This document shows, piece after piece, positions 23,169-36,159 of a DNA stretch of 64,000 bases. The stretch is from NCBI GenBank assembly GCA_002914805.1, contig JXTB01000781.1, positions 18,441-82,440 on the forward strand, written 5' to 3'. Position numbers and translations under genes: made by a program. Under the pieces are notes generated by a model. That model saw nothing but the letters and a program-made list of their open reading frames with translations, did not search any database and was not told the DNA's origin. How positions within the stretch are numbered: the first letter of the stretch is position 1; every line of letters starts with the position of its first letter. The stretch is from Parasponia andersonii (Eukaryota > Streptophyta > Magnoliopsida > Rosales > Cannabaceae).

Positions 23169-23366
23169 ACTTTGATACTTTCTCTTTCTAGACACGCTTT
23201 CCAGTCTTGGTTATGAGGCAGCAAACCCTCTAAAAAGAGCCTGTGTTTAGGGTACCAAAAGGGATAAGATAAAAGTAACCAATGAGAGAGAAATGGAAAC
23301 CCCTGAAAAAATGTTGTGTATTATGTTTGTTTTGTACTCTGTATATGTACATGCATTATTTATATA
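23124..23366 (-). promoter_or_regulatory. 5' UTR and core promoter candidate of the SEP-like gene
   Basis: Immediately upstream of the ATG is a CT run (23125-23160; GA on the coding strand), typical of the 5' UTR of many SEP genes. A TATA-like TATATAAATA lies at 23357-23366 on the minus strand, which would give a leader of about 200 nt. The frame is open upstream of the ATG through the GA run but has no other ATG, so an N-terminal extension is unlikely. Confidence 0.4.
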
Positions 23367-24008
23367 AATATAAATATATCTTACTTGTAATTTTGTATTA
23401 TTCTTGATATCTATATAAAGATGTACAGGCCTTGTTATTACTCAGTTTTCTCTTCAAGCCAGGTTTTCCACTGTGCTCCATTCATCAACATCAACTAGAC
23501 ATTTATAGACAATCTCTCTTATCCCTCTCTTGGTAATAATAGTATATTTATATTCAAGACTTATATTTTTACTTTCTTTGGTAACGAGTACTTACTTACA
23601 CGTTTTGGAATGTCCTATTATGATAATCATATATCATCATATCACATAATTATTTTATTAAAAGAAGTAAATTTAGTAGTATGCAAATCTAACTAACTGA
23701 GAAAAATCTAACCCCTCAAAATAATATTGTTCAATGTCGCGTCAATATATGTTGATATAAACAACTACCTAATGTCTAATTTATTCAAAATTTGGAAAAG
23801 AAAAAAAATGTTATTCTAGAAGTTGTATGGATATGTTTATATTGGTGCGGAAAATATATGTAATATTAATAGCTCTAGATAATTCTACCCTGTAGTTTAT
23901 TAGCATCTAATAATTAGATGCGTGGTAAGCTCTAATTACCTCTAATTAATTACTCAAATGGAAAGGTTAAAACCAGATTCAAACAAAATATATAAGCACT
24001 AAACCTGA

Positions 24009-24041
<33 letters not shown>

Positions 24042-24480
24042 TACATGATTATACCTGTTGTGCACGTGTATATATATATATATATATTGCAAGTGATTTT
24101 TTTTTTATAACAGTACGTAATTGTTGAATACGACATTACCAGGACTCACACAATTGTATCACCAGACGTATCTCCATTTTTTTTTAACGCATGTGTATGG
24201 CGTAGGCCGCTAAAGTACGACATCATATTAGAATTTACACGAGCAAAAGAATTTCATGTAAAACTTTCTTCTTTAAGTGAATTCTTTTGACAAATCTCGT
24301 TAAAAACTACCCTCTTTAATTATGATTGTAAAAGACGTTTCTTAGAAAGAAGTTAGAGGTATAGGATCGCCTCAAAAAATAAAACTAAAAAGTTAATGAT
24401 TTAGGATGGATAACCCCACCATGTAAATAATTATACTGTTACGCTAGAAAAAGGAATATAGTTGGGACAATGTGCACATA
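23367..24480. other. Upstream region of the SEP-like gene
   Basis: AT-rich, gene-free. Contains (TA)n runs at 24010-24039 and 24069-24087. Any promoter elements lie within about 1.1 kb, because a nested LTR block starts at 24486. Confidence 0.6.
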
Positions 24481-24485
24481 ATTAT

Positions 24486-27400
24486 TGTAAAACCCCTTAT
24501 TTTTTCTTAGGGTATTTTGGTCTTTTGACCATTTTATAAAAAAATAATAAATTAAATCAAAAATTCGAAATCGGGTTAATCTGAAAGAATTTTGTGGACC
24601 AAACAACAATTTTGAGGACTTAAGTGTAGAAAATTTTGAACTAGGGACTTATTTGTAAATGCTGAAGCCCATTTAAAGGCTCCCACATGTCCCCTCACTC
24701 TTTTTCCCCTCAGCTCTCTCTTTATCTCTCCCACAATTTCCCAGCCAAAATGCCGAAAGACCGACGAAGCTCTGACCAGCCTCCTCCCGCCATCTTTTAG
24801 CTGCGCCTCCGACATCGATGCCCTACTGTCGGAGCTCTGTATCGCCAAAAAAAGTCAAAAATGCCATGGCTTCCGAAGCTCGCCAGTGCCGATTCTGACA
24901 TCTTTTCGCTGCGAAACTAGTCAGGTTCAACTGTTCTCGTTACAATTTTTCACTTGGTATATAAATCTTGACTCAATATTGCCCAGATTGAATTTTGATA
25001 TTTTTATTAATTTTAAACTATTTTAGTTTCGTATTTAAATTTTTCAATCCATCTGTTAGATCGTAAAATAACCTCATATTTATGATGTACTAGTGAAAAC
25101 AAGAATTTTGATATATATTTTAACTATATTTGGTGACGGGCATAAAAGTCTAAATTTAACAGCTTAGTTTGCCTCGATTTGTGTACTGTGGGCTCGGGTT
25201 TGGCCCGAATCAGTCAAATTATATATCTAACCTAGCTTTTTTGGGTACTTTGAATTCAGTGGTGAAGTCTGTTTCATAATCTGAAGCTCCAATTGAAAAT
25301 CGAGTTTTCAAGCTTATCGATCAAAATGGTTGAAAACGATGTCTGACCCGCCAAATGACACCCAAATAATACCAAACATTCTTTATAGCCTCGTAATGTT
25401 ATTTTGGTGCTCAATTAAGGTAGGGATTCGATTATTTGATCTTTTAATTGGTTTATTTTTTATTTTTTCATATTTTGAATAAATATGAAATTTCGTGAAA
25501 TAATTGATAAAAATATGATTTAAATCTGTTTTGACTTGATTTGATATATAAATTGTTTTGAAGGCACGTCACACTAGTTGGAATATCATATATACTGTTT
25601 TGAACTATTTTCTACCGGAAATTGGATTTTTGGGTTTTGATAAAAAATGACTGTTATAATGCTGAAATTTTTAGAAAATCTAAATGATTTGAAAACTCAG
25701 TTTTAAAAACTAAATGATGTTTGATTAAAAAATACAGCATGGTTGTATTATAATTTTGTGGAAATAGTGCATATCTTTATTCAGTCACTCATATAAGATT
25801 TGCATGCATTTATATACTTACGGGCTATTGGACTTACAATGCTTCTTTACGTGACTCAGACTTATGAGTGATCTACTAGGATACTTCGGACATCATAATT
25901 GCATACCTGATTTGTCACGACCGAAAATCTAAAGCCATGACTTTTAGTAAATTTAAGTGAAAATAGTGATAAACAGAAATTTTCAAAATTTTCAGAAAAA
26001 GTCGAGTACTTAAAATTTAAGTTTTAGTCCTCAAGAGTAAGTAAATTTTAATATTGAACCAACTCGAGAAATTATAATATTATCTACTAGTTTTAAATTT
26101 CTAAGGTATTTTTAATTTTAAATTTAGAGAAATGATAAATAATAAATTTTAGAAACTTTTTATTTAAATCATTAAGTTTAATAAAAGTGTTCAATTTAAA
26201 ATCATAGGCCCATAGTTAAAATAATTTTCATAAAATCATTTCTATGTCTAAGTACTCGATTATATATCGAAATCATCCTCATATATCCATTCAGTAAATA
26301 TACTACTAATGGCTAAATAAATTTGACTTAGAAAAGGAAAAAAATGATACAGAGTGCGAACCAATCAATGAAGAGAACTGGAACTGCAAGCATATGCCAA
26401 ACATACTTGTCAAGCCACACAAATATTTATCACAGAATAATTTGACACCTAAAAGGGAAAGGAAGTAGGGGTTGAGCACTTGAATACTCAGTAGAAAACT
26501 CAATTACCTTTTTGGGGAAAACTCTTTTTAGTAATTCTCAATACAACTGCATGGTTAGTAGTTCTGGAAAACATTTTAATAACTATGGAGCATTCGAAAC
26601 ATATATAGGAAATCTTTACAGAAAATCATACTCAAACCAAAACCAGATATATATCCAGGCTAAAACATATAGAAAATCATAATAAAACAAGCATAGTATA
26701 CATCACATAAATCAACACATCACATGAGTTCTCATCCTCTCATCACAACTAGAGCAACTTATACTACATGTATTGAGTGCTCTCTGCCTGACATCTATAT
26801 CTGAAAACCGGAGGGATACCCATGTGTCAACTCCTATCGAACTAGAGGGGCACCGAATGCCTACGCCTACCGAATGGAGATAGTCAGAAATCAAACCCAG
26901 CGTGGGTTTACGGGCTCTCACCGAAGGCGGGTGTACTAGTCCGCCTACTACAACACCGTGATGTCTAAGATGACTCTCATGCATGAGCATGATATGTGCA
27001 ATATATATAGAGTCTCAATCAACTATACAGTGGTTTAATATTCTAGACATGCTCTAATTTTTAATTTAAAATTCATTTTGTACTTTAAAATCCAAAACTA
27101 CAGTTTCTATGGTTTTACCAAATTCCAAGTATAAAAACTCGTATAAAATCATATTTAAAAATATTTAGAGCAGTCTACAATGTTTCACAAATTCATAGTT
27201 CATTAAAATAACTATTCAAATAATTCAATTTAATAAAATCATGAAATTTCATTTTTTCAGAATAAATTCTAATTTTAATGAAAATAATAGAAAACGAGGA
27301 AATTGAATCCCCTACCTCAAGATTATAGTTATGATGGGCTAACGACGCTAGAAATATCCTCAATTGATCACTGGGTTATTCGGACAGTTGTTTTCAAATC

Positions 27401-29285
27401 TCGTCACGTTCACTTGAAAATTTGACTTTTCAAACGGAACCTCGGATTGAGAAACAAAGGTCACCACTGAATTTAGAACACCCAAAAATTTTGGTTTAGA
27501 TATCAAGTTTGTCAAAAACGGGTCCCGGTACAGAACCGGCCTGTGGCACGTAAAACAGTGCAATTCACGAACTATTTTCTCGATTTTCGTGCCATTTCGG
27601 AAAATAGTGATATTTTATATCAAACTTCATGTCTCAACCTCACTGAGTCCAAATTCGAAGTCAGAACTCAGTTTCGAGGTCCCCGAACACTAAATGGGCT
27701 CAAAATCTAAAAATTATAAAAACACCACATTTTGAAAATAATTAAAAAAATACCACATTTTCATCCCGATAATTAACAATCATCCTGTTATCATTTTAAC
27801 ACTTAAAAATCATGAGATTTCATGTTTCAAACCTCTATCACGTGGTATAATTTTCTCGAAAAAAATAACTCAATTCCAAAATAATTACGAAAATACCACA
27901 AAAATTAAATATTAAAATATTGCTACAGTAGTCAACTTCTAACCGGAACCGAGTTGGAGGCCGAGAGTGGTCGAAAATCAAAGCTAGAGTCGAGACGAAT
28001 CCAACGGTGGTGGTGGCGCGGTGATCGAACATCAGACGGCATCACGGCGGGCGAAAAACCGATCGGGTGGTGCAAAATTCCGGTTGCGATTTCTCTGGCG
28101 ATAGGCGGCAGTTCACGGCGGCAGCACCCAGCATTGGTTCGTCGGCATTTTCTGGTCACGACGGATGGGCGCGTCTGGCACGGCGGCAGACGGTGGAGGC
28201 TCGGGTGAACAGTGACGGAGGGAGGGTGTTTGGGGGGTTCCGTGGAGAAGAAAGGAAAAATGGGGGGTTTTTATGCAATTTTTCAAAAACTGTAGCAGTG
28301 AGACACGTGGCGCAATCTGATTCGACTGAAAAATAAGTTTCTAAAATTCCACTTTGGCCACAATTTTAAAAAGATTCTTTCACTTTAGTCTCTCCTTAAT
28401 TACACTTTTGTTCCCAATTTGAAATTTCTTTTTCACTTTTGCCTCAAATATATCTAGACATAATCTTGTCTAGATTTAACACCAAATTTATTTCCTATTC
28501 ATATTTAATTAATCCAAAAATACAAAATTATCAAAATTCCCTTGAAGTAAAATTACTTAATTACCCTTACAAAAATTTAGGATTTTACATGATTATATGT
28601 TGGCTTGAATAAATTGAACTATCATTTCTACTTGAATTTTGTGAATTATTTGAATGGAATACTAATTATGCAAGATCTTCAATATGAGTATATTTTCTTA
28701 CATATAAAAACTTATAATCGATTCTCTACTAAACATTCACGTACTCACCCCCTACTTTCTTCTACTTTCAGGTGTTGATTTATTTTGTGGTACTTGTCTT
28801 AGTAGCTTGACAAGCTTATTTGGCTTATGTATGTTGTCTCTCACATCGTCATTGGTTGGTTTCTATTCTACATCATCTATTTCTTTCTATGTCAAATTTA
28901 CTTAGCCAATAATAGTCTACTTATTAAGTGGATATTTGAGGATAATTGTGTTATTAAATAGAGCACTTAGAAATACAAATGATTTTACGATAATTATTTG
29001 GACAATGCAATTAAGGTTTTAATTTGACTTATTTTACTAAAATTTATGAATTTACAAATGTTTCTAATCTAATAATTATAATTTCTAATAAACTTTAAGT
29101 GAAATATTTTTTCAAAAAATCTATATTAATGAAGGGTTTCTTTAATTCGAAATTTTCTTACATTTAAGGACCAAAATACAAAATTTCAAGTACTTGATTT
29201 TCTAGAATTTTAGAAAAATCACTATTTGCCACTGATTCAACATAAATTTACTAATAGTCATGGCTTTAGATTTTTGGTCGTGACA
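24486..29285 (+). mobile_element. Solo gypsy LTR, interrupted by a second solo LTR
   Basis: Starts TGTAAAACCCC and ends TTTTTGGTCGTGACA. The 5 bases before (ATTAT, 24481-24485) and after (GTTAT, 29286-29290) match at 4 of 5, an aged target duplication. After removing the inserted 2,677-bp LTR and its duplicated TGATT, about 2.1 kb remains. No gag-pol is present. The start of this copy is within 1.4 kb of the SEP-like gene start codon. Confidence 0.82.
25913..28589 (-). mobile_element. Solo gypsy LTR nested in the previous one
   Basis: In plus-strand view it reads TGTCACGACC...GATTTTACA and is flanked by perfect TGATT copies (25908-25912, 28590-28594). The same family in reverse orientation, so its left end and the right end of the outer LTR form a 35-40 bp inverted repeat that mimics a DNA-transposon terminus. 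The conserved block at 26712-26990 matches 44261-44539 closely. A GC-rich GGCGGCAG segment lies at 27930-28330. Confidence 0.9.
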
Positions 29286-29714
29286 GTTATGATCCATGAG
29301 TTAATGGTTACAGTAACTGTTTATTTGTATGAAACAACAAGAACCCTATAAAATACTTTTGAATTAGAAATGTCATTTTATGTTTCAGTCTATTTTTGAT
29401 TTTTTTTTGGCTTTGTTTTGTTTTTCCATTTTGTTTTTGTTTTGTTTTTGGTTTGTTTTTTATTTTGCCTTTTTCGTTTTTTACAATTTTGCAATGTGTA
29501 AAGTGTAAGATCATTGGTTCGAACTAAGAGTATTTTGCGTTTTGTTTTTCATTTTAATAGGAAAAACATTTTTTTAAAAAAAAGAGGCAGGAGACTACTT
29601 TTCTCCCTTGGATTATGCTTTAAAATAAAATGTAGAATCAACCATTAAGCAAACTCGTTCCGTGAGATGAACAGTCGTGACGATATAGTCAATTGCTAGA
29701 AGTACGGGAGACTA

Positions 29715-30600
29715 AAGGGCTATTTAGCATTGTTTTTTTATTTTCTATTTTCAGAGTTGTATTTTCATAAATGAGAACAAAAACTATTTTATAATTTTTT
29801 TGAGAAAATAATGGGTATTTGGCAAATTTTTTCTAAAAATATTTTTTAGGGAAAAAAATTATATGAATATAAAAAATCATATTTGTATTATAAAAAAATA
29901 TTTCAAGAGAAAAAGTCAAGAAAAAGTGACAAGACATAAATTTAAGGGAATAAAGAAAGAAAAAGTCATAAAAAAAAAAGGTAATGAAAGAAAATAATGA
30001 GAGAGAAAGTGATAAGAAAGAGTGAGAAAATAAAAAGTGTTAAGAAAAATAGAAGAAAGAGAAACAAATGAAAACATACAATAGAGAGAAAATGATAATA
30101 ATGTACAGAAAAAAAAAATTTAAACAAAGAAAGTTATAAAAAAAATAAAGTAGCAATAGAAAATGAGGAGAGATAATATGATTAAAAAAAATAAAAGGAT
30201 AGAAAATGAGGAGAGAGGAAGGAATTGAATAAAATGATAAGAGAGAATGATGATCGAGAGAATGAAGAGATAGAAAGTGATGAGAAAGAGAAAGTAATAA
30301 GAGAGAATATGGTGAAAGGAAGTGAGAAGAGAAAAAGTGATGAGAAAGAAAGTTACAAAAAAATGTATATATTAAAGTCACGTAAAAGAAATATTTTATT
30401 CTTTTAGAAAAAAAAAAGGAAAAAAATACTTTGAAAACAATATTTCGTTGTTCTTTGAATTTTTTCTTTTTTTAAACCTTGTTTTTAAAAATTATTCTTA
30501 GAAAATAATGTCAAACATCCTTATTTATTCTCAGAAAATAATTTTTTGTTTTTAAAAACAAAAAACAGTTTTTAGTTATGATGCCAAACAAATCCTAAGG
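29715..30600. repeat. Purine-rich low-complexity block, possible decayed MITE
   Basis: From 29880 to 30400 the plus strand is almost entirely A and G (GAGAAAGTGATAAGA-type units). It is bordered by AGGGCTATTTAGC on the left and a weakly inverted GCCAAACAAATCCT on the right, plus mirrored AAAAATATTTT/AGAAAATAATT words. These ends resemble hAT-type MITEs but no target duplication is clear. Confidence 0.35.
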
Positions 30601-32183
30601 TATTGAAGAATCTCCTATGGACCAGAAATATTAGTCAAAATCTCCATTTTTGGGATTGAATACAGTGAAAGTGGATTAAACTATTGTTTGGAATATTTTT
30701 TTAGCTTAGTTCCTTGTTTCTTCGTATGCAGTTACTTGTAGTAATGACACCATACACAGTTTAGATTGATTGAGATAAGAGTGGATAATAAGGTACCAAT
30801 TTGGAGAAATCTCATCTTTCAATTGAACATGTTATTTGAAGGATGTCATATTTTCATAATGGCATATTCATTTCTTTCTTTATAAAAGTAGTGATTTTTA
30901 AAAATGCCATCAAAGTTTCCTCACCAATTTGTGGATAATTTAATATTATATATGATTATTAAAAATATGTGCATTAAGTATAATTATTAATTAGTAGTGA
31001 ACAAGTCTAATATCTTTGTTCTACCAGTAATGTTCGTCAATTTAAAAGGTTCTGAAATAATAAAATCTATGAAGCTGTTGAATTGATCTAAACAATAGAT
31101 CCAAGATGAAAGTATGGATGTCGACGAGATGTTGAGGTTTTGATTTATGAATAATATCGATGAAAATATTGATATTAATGGATATTTTGAGAAAAAAAAA
31201 TGAATACTTTGAAAAAGGCTCTAATTTTCCAACCCAATTTTATAAAATGCTAAAACAATTAATATCTCTTGATTTGAATAAGATTAATAACAAAAATAAT
31301 ATGAGAATGAAAATTTATTTCTAGATTTATCAATATCAACCATAATTATATATGATATTTCATTACATAATCGATGATTATATCATTATTTCTTCATATT
31401 CTTATTTTGCCATTAATATTTTGCTTTAGAGGAATAACTGTGATTGTTAACTTTAATGAGATTATATATATAATGCATTAACTCCTCCACATGATTGCTT
31501 TGATTTTGGGATAATTATATGGAAATATTCCAGATTAAAAAACAATTGCGCCAAGAAATATTTTTAAGTTAAGCCATATATAGCACCCCTAGAAGAGGAA
31601 AGTGCTAGTAATTAAAGCTATATATAGTGCCCCTAGAAAAGGAAAGTACTCACTAATAAACCCATTTATCACATCCCTAGAAGAGGGAAGTGCTTTCTAA
31701 TAAGAAAAATTTGTTGAATAATCTCTTCAAGAATTATTAAAAAAAATAGGTTGTGGCATGTAATGACTTGGATTAGATATTCATTTGTGTACGTAAAATA
31801 AATATTCGCTTACCAAATGTAAGAGAAAAAAGAATAATTATCTTTGCTAATTAACATAGCCTAATAAAATAGATATTAATGGCTGAATGTTTGAAATGGC
31901 TATGAGCGAGCATGCTTATAGACTGACTTCTAATTTTAATTTAGAAAGATTTCTTTATGTGCTTAAATAAGATTTTTGCACATTCTCAAAGGTACATGTG
32001 CTAATGAAGGGAGGTCTATATGGACAACATAAAGTGATAAATATATTGCAAAAGCATAAAGTGAAAATAATGGAAAACTTAAGATGAATATACTACCTAA
32101 GAAATGTGATAAAATATCACTTGTGTGTATACGTACCAATTATATAGTGTCATAAAAGACTTCGTATATTTTCCTAGAAGATC
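30601..32183. other. Gene-free AT-rich DNA left of the Tekay element
   Basis: No coding similarity seen. The segment 31300-31413 recurs at 37984-38097 and 31995-32188 recurs at 37471-37664 (see the duplicated block). Confidence 0.6.
31582..31694. repeat. Three degenerate ~44-bp repeats with AGCAC...GTGCT arms
   Basis: Three copies of AGCACCCCTAGAAGAGGAAA + GTGCT (starts about 31582, 31626, 31670). In each the first and last five bases pair, so each could form a small hairpin. Confidence 0.65.
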
Positions 32184-32188
32184 CATAA

Positions 32189-32743
32189 TGTCACGACCCA
32201 AAATCCAGGCTAGTGGCAGAAGGGGAATTTCACAAAGGTGGGAAATTCTTTGATTTATTTGAAAAATATCAAAAGTTCTAGTTTTTGTAAAAATGGCATA
32301 TTGAAATAAAATAATTGGAATTCCATCCCATGAACCACTCCCATAGTTCGAATATACCATTAAACATGGATTGAACAATTATTTAAAAATGCGAAATTAA
32401 ATATAAAACCCAGCATCATCGTCATCCACAACAGAAGTCAAACACCAGAATGGCATACATAAGTTTGCAGACAAAATAGAAAGCAGTAATCTTGGTTCAA
32501 TGCTAACACAAAATCCAAATAGTCCAAAGACTACGACAACAACTCCTAGTATTACCAAGAGACGAACTGCAATCCGGATAACCACTTACTCCTCTTGATC
32601 ACCAAGATCGCATTGGACACCACCTGAGGAGGAAGGTAGGGGGATGAGCATACAATACCCAATAGGAAAATAGTTACCTCAGAGAAAAACAGTTCAGTGA
32701 TGGAAAACTCCTGCATGGTTAATTCAAATCCAAAATATACACA

Positions 32744-32787
<44 letters not shown>

Positions 32788-32896
32788 CAAAACCGGGAGC
32801 CAATATATATAAAACAGTGTAATCAAAACCATCAATCCATATGCACATGACACAAATCAACCTATACCCATGAGCTCACATCCTCTCATCTGTGGA
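32189..32896 (-). repeat. Tekay 3' LTR, truncated at an N
   Basis: 708 bp in plus-strand view from TGTCACGACCC up to the N at 32897. Solo LTRs of this family are 2.0-2.7 kb. The missing part corresponds to 38176-39700 in the other LTR. It carries an (AT)n run at 32746-32785. Confidence 0.8.
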
Positions 32897-32897
32897 N

Positions 32898-35800
32898 AAC
32901 AACATGAGATGGGTCCGGCGTGTACTTCTTCAACATCGACACATGAAACACATTATGCACGTGACCCAACTGTGCAGGTAGATTCAAGTGATAAGCCACT
33001 GGTCCAATTCTCTCTGTGATCTCAAAGGAATCAATATACCTCAGAGCAAGCTTACCCTTAACTCCAAATCTTGTAACACCTCGCCTTGAAGTCACTTTCA
33101 AGAATACGGAATCACCAGTATCGAACTCTACCTCACGCCTCTTTGGGTCAGTATAACTCTTCTGGCGACTCTGAATCTCTTTAAGTCTCTCTTGGATATC
33201 CTTGATCTTCTCAGTAGTCTCCTCAATCAGTTCAGGTCCGAGAGTAACATGCTCTTCTGGTTCTGTCCAACACAAAGACAATCTACACGGCCTCCCATAT
33301 AACACTTCATATAGAGCCACACCCACACTGGTTTGGTAACTGTTATTATATGCAAATTCCACCAAAGGAAGATGATCATCCCAGTTCCCACCAAAATCCA
33401 GTATGCAACAACGTAGCATGTCCTTAAGAATCTGAATGGTCCTTTCAGACTAACCGTCTATCTCAGGATGGTGAGCTGTATTGATATCTAACTGCGTACC
33501 AAACGCTTTCTGTAAGGCTCTCCAAAACTTAGAAGTGAACCTTGGATCTCTGTCAGATACTATGCTTAAAGGCACACCATGCAAGTGTATGATGTTCTCC
33601 ACATATAGTCTACTGAGCTTAGTAAGAGAGTAGTCCATCCGGATCGGTATAAAGTGAGCATTCTTCGTTAACCGATCGACTATTACCCAAACTGCATCAT
33701 TCTTCCCCAAGGTCTTTGGCAAATTGGTCACGAAATCTATCGTGATCTTGTCCCATTTCCATTCCAGAATGGATAACGGCTGAAGTAATCCAGCTGGTCT
33801 CTGGTGTTCAGCCTTGACTCGCTGACAAGTCAAATACTTAGCCACAAACGTAGCTACATCCTTCTTCATCCCTTTTCATACTGCCATTTCAAGTCCCAGT
33901 ACATCTTAGTACTACCTGGATATACTACGAACCTTGATTTGTGAGCCTCTGTTAGAATGGTTTCTCGAAGATTAGGGTCATTAGCTACAGCCAACTTCCC
34001 ACTGAAAAGCAAGAACCCTTCTCTATTAGTGCTCTAACCATCTAACTGTTCACCATTCTGAAGTCGGTTCCAGGTTGTCCTCAACTCCCTGTCTTGCCAC
34101 TGACTCTGCTAGACAGTCTGGAGAAGAGATGGTAAAATCACAATATTGCTCATACAAGCAACCCTTTCATTCTCAAAGTACTGCAAGTTGTAATCACCAA
34201 TTGCAACAAAGTTTTTCTAATCTTCAAACACCAGTGCAGCTAGTTCACCACGAGGCTTCCTACTCAGTGCATCGGCTATAACATTGGCCCTACCAGGATG
34301 GTACTATAGGTCGAAGTCATAATCCCCCATATACTCAACCCATCTTCGCTATCTCAAGTTCAAATCCTTCTGGGTAAAGAGATACTTTAAACTCTTATGA
34401 TCAGAGAATATGTCGAACTTTACACCATACAAGTAACATCGCCAAATCTTCAAGGAAAAAATCACTGCTGCAAGTTCTAGATCATGGGTGGGATAGTTCG
34501 TTTCACGTGGCTTTAGTTGACAAGAAGCATAAGCCAAAACTCGACCATTCTGCATCAAGATACATCCCAAACTCGTCTTTGAAGCATCGGTATACACAAC
34601 ATAAGGCTCGTTACTGTCAGGAACAGTAAGAACAAGTGCGGTGGTTAAACTTTCCTTCAATCTGACAAAAGCTTCTTCACTCTCGTGATCCCAAATAAAC
34701 TTGACGTCCTTCCTGGTCAACTTCGTCAAAGGCAAAGCAATTCTCGAGAAATCTTGCACAAAACGACAGTAGTAGCCTGCCAATCCAAGGAAACTACGTA
34801 ACTCTGTCACATTTCTCGGTCTTTCCCATTCCAAGATAGCTTCGATCTTAGCGGGATTGACTGAAATACCTCCGTGAGAAATCACATATCCCAAGAACTT
34901 CGCTTCTGACATCCAAAAGTCACACTTCGATTTCTTGGCGTATAACTGATGATCTCTCAAGGTCTTGAGTACTATCCCCAGATGTTCGGCATGCTTTTCT
35001 CGAGTCTTGGAATACACCAGGATATTGTCAATGAACACAACTACAAAATGATACAAAAACAGCTTGAAAATCCGATTCATGAGATCCATAAAAGCTACGG
35101 GTACATTTGTTAAACCAAATGGCATCACTAGAAACTCAAAGTGACCATATCGGGTTCTGAATGCTGTCTTCGGTATATCATCCTCCCTTATCTTCAACTG
35201 ATGATAACCAGATCTCAAATCGATCTTAGAGAAGAATCTTGAACCACCGAGTTGATCAAACAACTCATCTATCCTTGGCAAGGGATACTTGTTCTTCACT
35301 GTCAACTGGTTCAACTTTCGGTAATCCACACAAAGTCTCAACGAACCATCAGCTTTCTTCGCAAACAAAATAGAAGCACCCCAAGGAGAAGTGCTACTGC
35401 GAATAAAGCCCTTGGAAAGCAGATCGTCTAACTGTTCTCTTAATTCTTCCATCTCAGCAGGTGCCATGCGATAGGCTGGAATAGAAACTGGCTGAGCTCC
35501 AGGAACTAGTTCAATACAGAACTCGATCTCCCTATCAGGTGGTAACCCCGGTAAGTTTTCAGGAAACACCTCCAAATACTCACACACTACTGGAATCCAT
35601 AAGTCTTGATCGTCTGTCCTTACCTTGCCATCAATGGCAAATAAGTTCCCATAACACTCAAGTTTCTTCCTTCCACCCATGCACGATTTCAGAGCAGGAC
35701 TAGGCTTCAACGGACTCATCCCAGCCTGATAGACAATAGGGTATCCATCACTAGGAAAAAGAGTCACCCGCTTCTTATGACAGTCCACAACGGCTCGATA

Positions 35801-36151
35801 CTTCGACAACCAATCCATACCGAGTATCATGTCATACTGTCCCATTAGCAACACAATCAAATCAGCAAGAAGCTTCTTATCGCAAACTACAACCAGACAA
35901 GACTTACACATACTAGACACATCGGCTATTCCTCCCAAAGGTGTACCCAACGAAAATACATAATCCAAATCAGAAAATTCCAACCCCAACAATTGAGCAA
36001 ACAATAAGGATATGAATGAATGTGATGCACTAGTATCAAATAAAACATGTGCCCAAGAGTGTGAAAGAAAGATCATACTGTCAACAACACCTTGGCCTAA
36101 GTGATCCTGAGTGTCGTCTGCCCCAGTAAAAGCATAGGCTTGGCCAGTCAC
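32898..36151 (-). pseudogene. Tekay protease-RT-RNase H-integrase
   Basis: Protease reads [13 protein letters not shown] (DTG expected). RT lies in a 600-codon open stretch (34349-36151) with [31 protein letters not shown] and a catalytic box FIDNILVYS, where the second catalytic Asp is Asn. RNase H starts [11 protein letters not shown]. Stops interrupt at 34349 (TAG, Gln expected) and within the linker (for example LQYHP read as L-stop-YHP). The integrase has TIDFVTNLP, VSDRDPRFTSKFW and AHHPEIDG followed by TAG (33450) before SERTIQ. The reading frame then runs to the N at 32897, losing the C-terminus. Upstream, a TGA replaces an Arg codon before VTGQAYAF. Confidence 0.88.
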
Positions 36152-36159
36152 CTTTCATT

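Noticed and set aside
23124-23195. In-frame N-terminal extension upstream of the MADS ATG giving an Arg-Glu-repeat peptide.
   Set aside because: The apparent start is GTG, not ATG; the repeat comes from the GA-rich leader. MGRGR is the canonical SEP start.
26712-26990. A 92-codon reading frame conserved with 44261-44539.
   Set aside because: Both lie inside LTRs at the same LTR position; conservation is from shared descent of non-coding LTR sequence, with no known domain.
27838-28336. GC-rich open frames (Arg/Gly-rich) suggesting a gene.
   Set aside because: They are in the GC-rich LTR segment, present in 39190-39480 too, and frames are not conserved.
25913-29285. A 3.4-kb DNA transposon with 35-40 bp terminal inverted repeats (TGTCACGACC ends).
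   Set aside because: Flanks 25908-25912 and 29286-29290 do not match, while TGATT matches 28590-28594. The repeats are ends of two opposed LTRs.
30040-30407. Reading frames of 60-113 codons on both strands.
   Set aside because: Low-complexity purine-rich sequence; translations are Ser/Phe/Leu or Lys/Glu runs.
31582-31694. CRISPR-like array (repeats with spacers).
   Set aside because: Only three imperfect units in a plant genome with no cas genes; a local repeat.
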